NCBI GenBank assembly: GCA_036924285.1
Contig: JAYKYS010000004.1
Location: 21,732,001 to 21,796,000, forward strand
Reading direction: 5' to 3'
DNA: 64,000 nt
Origin: Asterella californica
Taxonomy: Eukaryota > Streptophyta > Marchantiopsida > Marchantiales > Aytoniaceae
Numbering within the stretch: position 1 is the stretch's first letter; the number at the start of each line of letters is the position of its first letter. Both the position numbers and the translations under genes were made by a program. Positions 11,681-22,689 of the stretch are shown here, piece after piece. Under the pieces are notes generated by a model that ran no database searches, was not told where the DNA came from, and was given only the letters and a program-made list of their open reading frames with translations.

Positions 11681-12306
11681 AGTTCAGCTGCAATCAATTC
11701 AAACTCAAGGAGATCTTGCGTCTCTTCAACAGGAGTTCCCTGGTCAAAGATCTGCTGCTGCAACTGGGAATCATGCTCTCAGCTTCCTGCTCAAAGACTC
11801 ATGGGGAATCCTCACCCTCTCTTGCCACCTCTTGGATTTCAAAACGAACTAGATACATTGCAACAGGAACTTTCTGCCCAACAGTTTAACAGTCCTGCTG
11901 GTCATCAACGTGTTCCATTGCAAGGAGATTTCAGTGCTTTGCAGCAGGAACTTTCTGCTCAAAGATTGCAGAACTCTATGGGGCATCCTTCGCAACTGCC
12001 AAGTGACATGGCTTCTTTACAATACGAGCTCCTCTCACAAAGACTTAACGCTGGTCATCATCCACTTCTGCATTCTTTGTCCATGCAGGATAATTTAGGA
12101 GATTCCAGCAAGACCTTGCAGCTCAAGGTTTGAGTGGAGGACATCACCCTCTTTTGCAATCTTTACCTCCGCAAGGTGATCTGAGTGATCTTCAACAGGA
12201 GCTTGATTTCCAAAGGTTGAATGGTGGTGCTTCTATACAACAGCAGCTTTCGGCTCAAAACTTCAGTGGTGGTCAGCATCCTCTTCTTCAAAGATATCAC
12301 ATGTAA
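11681..12306 (+). pseudogene. Gln-rich tandem-repeat tail, probably the MULE C-terminus
   Basis: Codes for about seven imperfect repeats of 27-38 residues built on LQQELSAQRL, GHHPLL and QGDLS. Repeat cores start near 11726, 11857, 11940, 12018, 12105, 12193 and 12238. The frame changes near 11790 and 12110, and the array ends with QRYHM and TAA at 12304-12306. The frame shifts keep the repeat register, which suggests recent decay of a once continuous array. Linkage to the transposase is inferred from position and strand only. Copy 2 of the MULE shows no such tail. Confidence 0.5.
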
Positions 12307-13026
12307 ATTGCAGTGTAGAAAAGATAGATACTATGTACACAGCCTTCCTACTCATCATACAAACCAGCCGCTGTTAATGTACTGGAATAATAAACAAAAT
12401 CAATACAGTTCCCAGTTCACAATCGTTTTGAGCATATATACTGTAAGCGATGAAAGCAGCTTGTCTACAGCCCATAAACAGGTTCTTCGATTGCTTTTGA
12501 GGATCCTAATTCGCTAACAACAGGACTTATCAATTTTACATGTGACTGAACTCGTGAAGGAGATCTACAGTGATTTACAGCCTTAAGGAATCTGGCGCAG
12601 TAAATCAAGTATCCCAAACCAATAATGTTTGATGAACGAGAAACGTCATAATACCTATTTTGTGCACGTTTTTCATTTCTATCGCGTGTCTGGCAGTCCT
12701 CCAGTTTCGGTGAAACCATCGACTTAGGATCTGAATGGATCTGAGAACTCTTGGAAACATCGACCGTAGGAACAGAGAATTCCAGAATAAGTAACGTCTC
12801 TTCAGCATCTGTGTTGGGATTAGAGAGGAAGGTAGTTATAATTCCATGCATGTCTGTTTCATATGGAATGCAGAATAGAACCGGAAAATGGACGCTACGT
12901 ACTTGCTGACATTTGAAGATTCCACTGGGAAGTTTTATCGCAAGGAAATCGAAATATCATCCTCAGAAAGCTCAAGACGTGAAATGGAAATATTTTGAAA
13001 AATATGTGGCGTTCATTACGAGGATA
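12307..13026. other. Space between the convergent genes
   Basis: Contains a minus-strand frame of 128 codons (12851-12465) without recognisable features. It is most likely 3' UTR or spacer of the RPA-like gene. Confidence 0.35.
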
Positions 13027-14006
13027 TCAATCCCTTGCCAACAGTACAACAATGCTTAACAGCATCAAAAATAAGATAATACTCATTGAACCCATAAAGT
13101 ATCCATGATAAAACTCAGTCGAACGTTGTACATCTGTTTCATGTGTCTTATCGGTGACCACTCGACTTGAACATACCTCTGTTGAATCTACGATGAGTCG
13201 TGGATCATGAACGACTAAACTATGAGTCGCTCCCGTGGATCTCTCTGTTGAACTGGTGGGCAGATTTGAAGTGAAATTCATCGGCGAAGACAACGATTGC
13301 TTCGCACAAGGATTTGCACGCTCAATTCGAATATACCGTGACTCAGACGTCTTCTTGTACACTGCAGTTAGCTTCATAATCCAAAAATCACCCACTAATT
13401 TATCCAAGATTGCACAGTCTTCGCGTTTCAGCTCCAGTACATTGAAGTCTGCAGCAGACATACCGATCAAATCTCGACTTGCATCCCATGCCACGGCCCA
13501 TGTCTCTGTAGACCCGTCTGCCAACAGCAATTGCAACCTAAAACAACGTTTAATGCTGTTACATATTCGTTTGCACTTCGAGCAGTAGTCACCTGCAGCC
13601 CCCAGCTTTTTTCCGCAAGTACCACATGCGGAATCCAACAATGTCATACGCAAGAACTTCGACTCTCAGACGATAAGCTCTACTTTGTGTTCCGCTCTTC
13701 AACCAATCGACTGCAGATTTCAGATTCACAGTCGATTGCACCGAGCATGCCTCTGGCGATAAACCCCTCTCGGACCTCAACATGACCGCGTGCTCTCGAT
13801 AAACCGTAAAAGTGCTCGTTTGAATCAGAGTTTGAAGCCTCGAGTTTGAATAATCTGACACTCTGTGTAGTCCACCTTTTCCCCGAACTGCGGTTTCTCT
13901 CATGCGGAACTACGGACTCTTCCGCAGTCAACCATAAGAAATCGATCATGGTGACTGTGCCGTTCGAACGTGGTGACTGTATCGTTGAACTAATTCCCCT
14001 CCTCAA
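13027..14006 (-). CDS. RPA1 C-terminus-like zinc-ribbon/OB protein with C-terminal membrane segment
   Basis: The block 13653-13027 encodes CGTCGKKLGAAGDYCSKC (zinc ribbon, C-X2-C...C-X2-C), then LQLLLADGSTETWAVAWD, IGMSAADFNVLEL and LVGDFWIMKLTAVYKK. This is the order seen in the C-terminal OB fold of replication protein A large subunits and of Helitron-encoded RPA proteins, which bind single-stranded DNA. Unusually, a Ser/Thr-rich linker then leads to a hydrophobic helix (SMSIILFLMLLSIVVLL) at the very C-terminus, so the protein may be tail-anchored. Upstream coding lies in other frames (14006-13680 and 13903-13589), so at least one intron or frameshift separates it; an acceptor-like AG lies near 13668. 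The gene is convergent with the MULE transposase and starts beside the right inverted-repeat arm. Confidence 0.5.
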
Positions 14007-14007
14007 T

Positions 14008-14066
14008 CGTCTTAATCATCACACGAGCGAGGCTGTATTGATTAGAGTTTCTGTGACATCGCTGCA
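14008..14066 (-). repeat. Inverted repeat, right arm
   Basis: Reverse complement of 7442-7500 with one mismatch. On the minus strand it is preceded by a pyrimidine-poor TTGTGTC and begins TGCAGCG. Confidence 0.85.
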
Positions 14067-14889
14067 AGACACAAACACAAACATCAAGACACGAGCAGCG
14101 TCATAAACCGCGAGGTCCACTTCATCTGTCACCTATCAGGAGGGCGAATGGAGCCATATCAAGGAGGGCAAGGCGACTGAGGTGAACAAAGTTAACCATA
14201 ACAGCTGGGCGAAACAGCTGAAAATTTCAACCAAAAGGACAGGAACCTCTACCTTGTAGGATTAGACCCGCAACTAGAGAAGAACATGTCTCCATGATAG
14301 ATGACCTTAGAGCTACTAATAGCGGTGCTTAGCCCTGGTGTTCTTTTTCTTCTTGGGACGTTGGTTACTTGGTCTTTTTTTCCCATGTAAGGCTTGAGGG
14401 TCTTTTCATCCGTTGGCTATTCATTGTGTCTGTTGTGTTACCAGGAGGACCCTGTAGTGGACTCATAATTTGCCAAACTAATGCGCGCGTGCCGGGGCTC
14501 AACATAATGACTAAGCATGCCGTCAAATGTCTTAATTGTTTCGCTAATACGTTACCAATACGGAAACAACGGACGGAAATACAACCGAGTACTAGCCGTT
14601 CAGTGAGGGAATCCGTGACTCGTGTTTAGGGTCCCTCTCGACTCATGTAGTCTCACTCTTTTCTCTCTTTCTCTCCGCACGGCACGGCATTCCTGTTTTC
14701 TGGTCGAGCTGAGGTCCGTTCACATTCACAAGCATTTGCGTCTTCTGCGTGTGCTTTATTCTGATCACATTGACATTACACATACAGAGGTACATCTGTG
14801 AATTAGCGATAGCAGCGGCTGCAAAGAATTGACTTGCCTGAAACTATGGAAGTTGACTCTCTGATCACATTGACAGACGTTTACATACA
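14067..14889. other. Spacer between the two MULE copies
   Basis: No gene recognised. Contains the right copy of the direct repeat (14398-14430). From about 14770 it contains GCAGC-rich repeats (CAGCGGCTGCAAAG, AGCAGCGACTGCAGCGAG) that lead into copy 2. Confidence 0.5.
14398..14430 (+). repeat. Direct repeat outside the MULE, right copy
   Basis: Begins GGGTCTTTTCATCCGTTGGC; partner of 7326-7357, same orientation. Confidence 0.6.
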
Positions 14890-17439
14890 ACCATAGCAGC
14901 GACTGCAGCGAGTTGTGAATCAGCGGGACCTTGTAGCAGTTGCTGCAGCGATAGAAGGTGCAATTCACAGCGATAGCAGTTGGCTGCAGCTCACAGCGGT
15001 GGTGCAAGGATGGTACTACAATGTACACGAGATGCAACCAGAAATGTCATTATGCAAATTCACCCATTCACGATTTGGGAGTAAACCGCTCCATTCTCGC
15101 TTGTTCAAGACTTGCAATTCTTGTTTGCAAAACGGCAGAAAGGTCTCATGAGGTAAATGAACTTGAGGATACAGTTAATGTTGTTGAAAGTGTAGAATGT
15201 GCTTTAAGTGAATTGCTTGATGTCGTGACAAAAGTCTTCGAGTTTTGAAAAAGTAGATAATGAAAGTGTGTTGATGCGCGTTCCTGTATCGTTAGAATCC
15301 GTCCAGAATGCATGAGGAAGGAGAATGTCTATCAAAAGAGATAATGCAACAGAGCTATTCTAATTTGATTGGAGAGTGGTTGAAGCCGGACATTGAGTGT
15401 GGTTCAGGATATTACTGGAATCAGCAATACTATAGAACTTCTGCACTCCGTAAGAATTGGAATATGTGTTGTAGTTCTCTAGCTTGTGTCTCATGTGATG
15501 ATTTGAATTCCAAAAAGACTCCAGAGGATGATGTGAGTAATAGTGCAGATCTTGTTAGTTTCCGTAGACAACCAGATAAAAGAAAAGCAATAGATATATA
15601 TCCTTGTGGAGGTACAACCCTTGATCACAGTGGACATAGATGCACGAGAGGCGGTCTTTTTGTATCAGCACTTAGTATTGCACGATGGTCCAAGTTACAA
15701 AGATCAACCATGCTTGAACCAGCGATCCAGTACTTGGAAAATATCTTGGGGTTTCATAGACTTTTGGAGCTATTGAGTTGCATTTAATTTTAACATTCGG
15801 AAACCTGAACTATATAGAAGTCTTTGTCAAGAGAACTTGATTGCTCCTTCACTAATAACTCGATCACAAGTGAACTATCACATAAATAGTATACTAAAAC
15901 GTACTTATGTGCGAGATGTCAATGATCAGTTGCATAGTGCATGTTCTCTTCTTGAGTGTGAAAAGTACTCAACTCAAGGGTTCAAAATTGTGATGTATGT
16001 GAATGAAGAATCTTGTGTAGTTTTCGCTTTTATTACACCTTTCTTTCAATATGTTTCGAGTGTGACAGAGGTGGTGATTTGAGTTGTTTGCACTTAATGC
16101 CAACGTAGGAGGGTTTGGACTACCGATAACATATATGTTTTACATTCAAAAATATAAAGAGTCCGGTAAGCTTCCAAAACCAGTAGACACTGAGCGTACT
16201 CATACTAATACGTTGATATAGTTGGATGAGTGCAGTACTAAGTTTGGATTTAAAACCTATTTTTTTCCTCACAGATAAGGACAAGGTCAAATCAGTGCTA
16301 TGCATAAGGTCTTTCCTAAAGCCTATGTCCAACTATGTCTTAGGCATGCACAAGCAGCGGTAGAAACTCGAATATTTACTTTACAAACATGAGTAGGTCA
16401 TTACAATGCTGATGCTCACAGTAAGTTCTCTTTCATAGATGCTGCATGGAAACTAGACATCCAACATGTGACAGATCATACGATACCTTTAAGCTTGAAG
16501 AAGGAGGTGATAGGTTTGGTTCACTAAGCACTTAAATGTGCATTCTTTGATACAAGTAGGTTTGAATATTTACATGACTGATGATCATCTGTACGAGCTA
16601 TGCGTCCGAGAGGCTTACCAATGATGTTATGCAAGAGGCTTTCTGCACTTCTGGGCATACATCTAGAACGAGTGGTATGAGCCTTCAAAGTGAATCTTAT
16701 TTGCACATAGTGCTAAACCGCTTTTGTCTTTTTCTAGGACTACTAATATTATAGAATCAAATTGTCAAAAATTAAAATATGACTACATATACATCAAACC
16801 GTCCTCGCTTAGATAGACTATGTGAGTTGCTTGCAGATACAATGATATCAGATTTGCAAATATCGTTGTCACAGATGCAGAATGATAGAGAATATCCATC
16901 TTGGTGGAAAGACTTCCGTCGTCGATGGAGAGAATGCTTGAAGATAAAGTGGATGAGGTCTCAGCTCAAAAATATGAAATTAACATCCAACGGTGGTTGT
17001 GCAGTTGCCCTTCATTCTTGAATGACATGTATCTATGCTCCAAACATCTTGTGCAAGCTTACTACACTACAAACAAAGCTTGGCCAGAGTTTTGTACTTC
17101 ATGTAGACGTCATGACTAGCCGTTGTTTAATTTCAATGAAGAAGCTTCTTTGTTCTTTCGCTCTGTTGTTTCTGCAAGTAGTAATCCTTGGCAAGAGTAT
17201 AGACAATGACACTCATGATACTACATACAGATACTGAAGATCTTGAGAAGAGAATGCATGAAGCACATGATTTAGAAGTTTCACTCATATGTAGAGAATC
17301 AGACCTAGTGTTCCTACGGAGATTGGACAAGCTTTTCTCTGCATATGAATGGCACTTGAGAGATTGTCAGCAGACCCTCAACTCCACTCTGCAACACAAG
17401 ACTTGGACAAACAACCGTCCGGTTGATTTACTCCGCTAG
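14890..17439 (+). pseudogene. Mutator-like (MULE) transposase, copy 2, heavily decayed
   Basis: Colinear with copy 1 at about 6 kb distance. The N-terminal domain (SLCKFTHSRFGSKPLHSRLF then CNSC) is at about 15010-15150. The segment VECALSELLDVVTKVF at about 15200 matches VECEIAEFLDVMTELF of copy 1. The WRKY-GCM1-like block spans 15308-15787. Catalytic-domain remnants run to 16780, then NRPRLDRLCELLADTMISDL with a frameshift at about 16900. A SWIM finger (WLCSCPSFLN, CSKHLVQAY) lies near 16990-17070. The C-terminal domain at 17212-17439 (SDLVFLRRLDKLFSAYEWHL) matches the copy 1 segment at 10.9-11.1 kb, which confirms that domain as part of the protein. Many stops; not functional. Confidence 0.75.
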
Positions 17440-18068
17440 ATCATTTATGTTTATGCAATATTTGTTTTTGTATTAGTATAGTAGGTTAGACCCATGGTCC
17501 CTAATGGAGGGATTAGATTCTAGCAAGTTTGAATCTTGTAATGGGTAATTGTTTTCAAGTTTAGCACTAGACAGTCATGACTGTTACTACTAGAGTTTAG
17601 GTGGAGGAGGTACAATTTACAGTGTCGTGGACTGGGTTTGAGCGTAGATTGTTTGCATATTCTCTCTTGTTGCTGCCTGGAGCGCTGATGGGCACCGTAG
17701 TATCTGTCATCATTCCATTAAAGTTTATTTTTTCCTATCGTAGTTCTAGTGCTTTTCTTTTTGTCCTCAGAATCCTCCAGACCTTTCACTTCTACCGAAA
17801 TGATAGAGACAAACTGTTGTTTTTCTGTTGTATGTAAACAAATTTCTCTTGTCTCCATGTTTCTCTGGTTTATGGCTCTTATTTAGTCATTAAGCTGAGC
17901 GCTAAGTCTCTGTGCTAAGTGAAGAACTGTTGTCACTCTTATAAGAATAACACCTTTCGGAGTTTGTTGCTCCATAAGCAAAAAGTAGAGTGATGGGTAA
18001 TGTAGTAGAAGAATCTACGACAGCGGTGGAAGCTGAGATCATGGCTACAGCAGCTGCACTTCATACAA
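17440..18068. other. Unassigned spacer
   Basis: A plus-strand frame at 17601-17837 is hydrophobic but has no recognisable domain. It could be upstream intron or exon sequence of the carrier fragment that follows. Confidence 0.35.
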
Positions 18069-18254
18069 GGATATTTCATCGACACTGAAAAAGACCTAGA
18101 TGGAAGAGAAGAAGGATTAACAGGATTAACACGAGGTATGGGTCCACGCTTACTTCATAGTTCCTATTTCTCTGCTCTTGGGTACTTCGCCTTCGAAACT
18201 GTCAGACTTGAACTGATGAAGCGTTTGTACTCATGGCCCGTGAAGGATTGCTAA
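18069..18254 (+). pseudogene. Mitochondrial carrier family C-terminal fragment
   Basis: A 61-codon open segment ending at TAA (18252-18254) contains EGLTGLTRGMGPRLLHSS, then FSALGYFAFETVRLELMK. The E-G...G-L-x-R-G-x-x-P-R signature followed by a membrane helix with a Phe-Glu end is typical of the third repeat of mitochondrial solute carriers. The six-helix remainder of a carrier (about 300 residues) is not visible upstream, so this is a lone terminal exon or a captured gene piece. It lies directly downstream of MULE copy 2, and MULEs are known to pick up host gene fragments. The substrate cannot be told from this piece. Confidence 0.5.
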
Positions 18255-19199
18255 CTCTAAATAATGAGAAAGAGAGAAGAGACTGTTTTGAAGAGAGTTC
18301 TGAACTGGCTGAAGAGAAGGAAGTCTTATGCTTGAGAACTCATAATCAAAGATTCAATCACAGTTCGGAGCTGCCGGCTTACAGCCCTTCCAGAAGTTAG
18401 GCGTTGGTGCACATTGTCGTGTTGTACGTGGGCATGTACAGTGAAAATTAGTTACAGTGAGATTTTTTCTTTATTGTGTAAAGGAAGCTGCCCTGTAGCT
18501 TATCCAAGCTGGACAGGAGCTAAGATGGGGTTATGCTCGACAAGCTGCTCCCTAGCTTGGGTTGGAAATATCACCCTGAAGAGGGCGAAAGTGTACAGAA
18601 TGTAGAGCTCGTCGAGGAGAGTGACTTCGTACTTCCAGTTTTGATAGAAAGTGTTTTAAGTAATAATTAGTATAGGTTTTAGACTGAAAAATATATGAAA
18701 GAGAGAAATATGTCGATTCTGGCTCGTGACTCGAACTCAAAATCTGATAGCGCGAGTGTGTAGGTGTTCACGAGTACTATAGTTTTGACTCTTCATTCAC
18801 TAGAAATGGAGTTGTACAGAGAAGTTAGTGTAGCAAAAGCTAGTAAAGACTTTACAGAAAATTTTCTTCATGAATAGAAATATGTACAGACTTGATTACC
18901 TTTTAGAACGGAACCAAAAGCCATCCCAGTGATAGGGTGCCTGCCTAGGAAGAAAGTGGTCTCAGGATCAATTCTCCCTGGCCTCTGATTCCTATTCCGG
19001 CATGTTGACCTCTTGGAAGGGAGTCTATGTTGGATATGTATTCACGTCTTGCATATCTAGGGGCGGGAGACCGGTATCTCTCTTAATCGTGGGCTTCCTG
19101 ATCTAGGCCTTCGCATGCCACCGTGAATATATCATGGGAGATACGTGGTGTACATATGGAGGGGCTGTAAGCCCTGTGAGGCAGCCCCATAAGTGAATC
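18255..19199. other. Unassigned stretch
   Basis: Short frames only. The part from 18890 to 19200 may continue the LTR fragment to its right, but no second copy in the window shows this. Confidence 0.4.
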
Positions 19200-19430
19200 T
19201 CCTAGAGTTCATCTGTTCTTGAATTCACGATCAAGCCGTTAGGTCTTACTCGTAGCGTTCACAATCTAACGTAAGTTCACGAGGGTTTGTTGTTCGTGTC
19301 TACGTTAGATCTTGAGATTGAGGGTCACGATGTTCGCTCTCACTTTGGAGGTTGATGCTCTCATCAACAATGATCTTTAAGTAAACGTTAAGTTCAAAAT
19401 GGATAGTCAACCCCTTGGTGCTAGAATTGC
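19200..19430 (-). repeat. LTR-start and internal-end fragment of Ty3/gypsy family D, minus orientation
   Basis: The reverse complement matches 36485-36690 over about 200 bp: the end of the internal region (GATCATTGTTGATGA, ATCAACCTCCAAAGTGAG), the purine-rich tract and the LTR start, then GATTGTGAACG. The other end of this element is not visible here. Confidence 0.6.
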
Positions 19431-19499
19431 GTTCTAGTAGCTAACCTGCAATTCTCATCTTGGCTTGAATCTTAAGTTATTGCTAGAACACTTACAAAA

Positions 19500-21120
19500 T
19501 TCCAACTAATCTCGAGGAAGTCTAACCTCTTTGGCCACCCCTAATTGACTCTTGTTGAGACATTTGCACGTCTTCCATTGGACCTGGTGCATGTGGAGGA
19601 GCTTGAGAAGTAGATGAGACGTTCTCTGAAGGAGCTGTTTGTCTCTTGGTGACTTGCTATCTATCTCTAGTCTCCTCTAGAACTCTAGTATCAAGTTTAG
19701 AGACATCTCACCGTCTCTTTTCCTCCACAGAAGCATCTTGCCAAATTGGACGAAGAGGCATGAGAAATCTATCTCATATTGCTACAGCTACAACAGTAAT
19801 TATGTTGATGATATCGTTAGTGAATGTTGATGTACATGCTGCATATATTGAAATTTGTTCTAGTCCTACGTTGTTGGATAAGATTGATGAGAAGAATAGC
19901 ATTGAAGTTCTTTTTCAGATACTCAAGAAAGGAGTAGAGACTATCTGTAGCGTGATAGGGTGGACGATCTTTTAGACCCAACATCTATCAAAGTATTCTT
20001 GGACGTGGATAGACATGTTCAATTGCATGCTCAACAACTCTCAAGTAGAAGAAATGTGTAATCTATCATTATAGTAGCGTACGACACCATCTCGCAAAGC
20101 AGCCATAAGCTCTCGACAGTCTTCTCAAATATGATCTAGACTGTCACACTAAATACATCTATGAACATGAGTACCTCTCGGACGTGCAGCATCAAACGTT
20201 GGTGGTTGCTCTCTTTGCAAGCCAATTAGCTTTACCTTCAACTCTCTCATCTGCCAGATCAAATCTCAAATTGGTTTGGTTGACCTTCGTTCTCTGCATG
20301 TCGTTGAATATGTGCTCTTTGTGTAAGAACTAACATAACTAGCATCAGATGGACTGCTGTCGAGACAACAAGTCTGGGAGCAAGAACCAAAGGTTGTTGT
20401 ACTTAAGGAGCAATGTGAGTTGAGAGACCATTTTTGCAAATGGACGTCCTCTTACAGCCAGTCTTCTTCGTCTCTACCTCGTTAGACCAGCCACGACATT
20501 CTCAACTCTCTCCTAATAAGTAGTAACATCTCCTCCAGTCGATCGATCAACCAACATAAAACATAAGCTATATGCCGTAGTATCATCGATAACTTATAGA
20601 ATAAGCTCTATTCTCTTAACATCTAAGGTTATACATTCAAGCGTTGAAAGTTGCTTATATTTACGATCAAATCCTCTCGACAGCTTGTTCAATCTCATCA
20701 TATGATCATGTAACTACTCAACCCAATCCATAAATGTCCTCCTAGTAACCCTCTCCTAATCCTCTTCCAGAAATTCCTCTTGAAGAGCTCGCTCAAAACT
20801 CAGCTAAACACCAAGATTTCTTTTCCATAAAACTCTAACTTGATCTCATAACAACTCAATATCATAACCAACTCAAAATAACCAATCATCTGTACATCAG
20901 TCACACTCACAAGCTTTATCTCTCCTCTATACTCATGTAGATACTTAGAAATATCTCTTCCTTCAAATCTTCCACGTCCCACGTTTGCTTGCAAAACCTT
21001 CATAGATTTTAACTCAACCTCTCCAACGATCGGATGTCCTTGGACCAAGGCCGCAAGCGTCTTCAAAATATTGTAATGCTTTAGGATTTTTCCTTTACAC
21101 CATTGTAGCATAAAAGATTT
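19500..21120 (-). pseudogene. gag-protease family, copy 2, heavily decayed, with an internal inversion
   Basis: The N-terminal part at 21111-20800 reads ILKTLAALVQGHPIVGEVE and FEGRDISKYLHEY, matching copy 3 (ILQTLAALIQQQPAIGGAE and FDERDVTRYLREY). A zinc knuckle with two stop codons inside lies near 20160-20120. The linker segment at about 19740-20010 reads on the plus strand (MRNLSHIATATTVIML, then ILKKGVETICSVIGW), although its counterpart at 25.5-25.2 kb lies on the minus strand. The flanking parts 19560-19740 and 20011-21111 keep the minus orientation. So about 270 bp has been inverted in place. No functional frame remains. Confidence 0.65.
19740..20010 (+). other. In-place inverted segment inside gag copy 2
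   Basis: On the plus strand this segment aligns with the minus-strand coding of 25540-25220, whereas both flanks align in the minus orientation. Breakpoints are estimated to within about 20 bp. Confidence 0.55.
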
Positions 21121-22689
21121 TGTTCCCCAAGAAGATTTACACTAGTTATACTATTCTAAGTTCTATCTTACCAAACTCACAATCACACTGGTTTGGTATA
21201 AAAGTTCCTTCTAATCCACATAACCACGCAACTTCCGAACCCTCAACAAGATGCTATGGAACGTAACACACAACTACTACTTCAAATATACTCCAAATGC
21301 ACACTAAGAAGACAAGGAAGAAGATTACTAGCCATTGCTAGATAGATGTCCATTACTATTCCACATAGCAAACTTATGCAGAGAGGATGCTGCTCTCCTC
21401 AAGTCCAGTTGAGGCTTTTGGAGGCTCACATCCTTTGGAATGGCTTCTTTCGGACGTATGAGAGTTCCCAAGTTTCTTTCACAAACTCAGAACTCACAGT
21501 ACTACATAATGCCAATCGTCTTTGTGGATGTTCAACTGATTAGATCAATCACAAGATGTTTGTTCTTTCTAGTCTTGCAAAGCTTCTGCTTACTAAACAG
21601 TCTTCTGATAGCACTACAAAGGTGCTCACACAAGGCTTTTGTAGTCGAGTAGTAAATAGTAAGAAGATGGGAAGATAAGAGAAGAGCAAAGAGGAATAGA
21701 AAAGAATAAGAAAAATGAGGGAGAAATAAAGCTTCCAATATGCTTCTAGTCCAAATCCTGACTAACAAACAATCCATACTTATAGTAATATGGAGGAGAA
21801 GACTAATCACATACTTACAGTCTCACCGTCTTCTTGTTGTTGATGACGCTTGATGTGATAAGAAACGATCCACCAGCTTCTGCGTGCCTCGGATTTTCCT
21901 CTCAAGACAACCTAGAATTAATTACCACCCGCTGTCCCTTTGACCAAATGAGTTTTTATAAGATTTCAGGTCTGTGCTGACACTCTCCTCGTCTAACTCC
22001 TCAGCTTCTTACTTGTTACTCAGCCGAAGTACCAAAAGTACAGCTTATGGCTTTTTCTGTCCTCACCTTCGACTACTCTATCGCATGAAATCTATACCCC
22101 ATAGACAGTTCGCATGTGGATCCTAAGTGCTCCACTAGATGTGACGAACTTTGACACTACACAACTTCTGACAACTACCGCCACTCAAAGGAAAAACTTC
22201 TCATGCACGGTTGGGTATGAATTCGATGAAACCCAATCCTCAGAAGACATAGACAAAGTTTGTGTAAACAAGTAATCAATCAAACCCTTAAGAAGGGAAA
22301 AAGTTACATATTCTTTTGGTAGCTACTCTTTCAGCTTCCTAACTCTACTCCTTGAGACACTAGACAAACAGGACTGCACGAGAATGTCGTTCTCTCTCTA
22401 CTTTGTCTGTACTTTCTCGCTTTCGCTTGGGTGCGGATGTGTAGAACACACTGTATGTCAAACTAGACAACAATCCCAAGTCTTATATTGTTTCATGGGC
22501 ATGGACTGACTAACAGCCGACCAAAACTGCCTTATAAACATATGAGAAGACTCGCTCGAACAAAGTCACAGTCTAGAAGACAGAAGGACACACTAGGAGA
22601 TGGCCACCTCATCCGTGGTCTTTGGTTTTTCTCAATTTGGAAGTCCTTCCCTCTTCTGTCACTTGGGCAATGATCTAAAAATCCAAAAG
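21121..22689. other. Leader or LTR-like noncoding sequence of gag copy 2, unassigned
   Basis: No coding signal. Includes a purine-rich stretch at 21655-21730. By position it should hold the leader and LTR of the minus-strand gag element, but no matching second LTR was found in the window. Confidence 0.35.

Larger units (their letters stand above)
7442..14066 (+). mobile_element. Putative two-gene MULE bounded by 59-bp inverted repeats
   Basis: A 59-bp inverted repeat (7442-7500 and 14008-14066, one mismatch) encloses a plus-strand Mutator-like transposase gene and a convergent minus-strand gene with an RPA-like zinc/OB domain. MuDR of maize has the same plan: two convergent genes whose promoters lie in the terminal inverted repeats. 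The inference is weakened by the short arms and by the lack of a visible 9-bp target duplication (GCTCAATCC on the left, AGACACAAA on the right). The arms could instead be internal pieces of a larger element. Confidence 0.45.
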
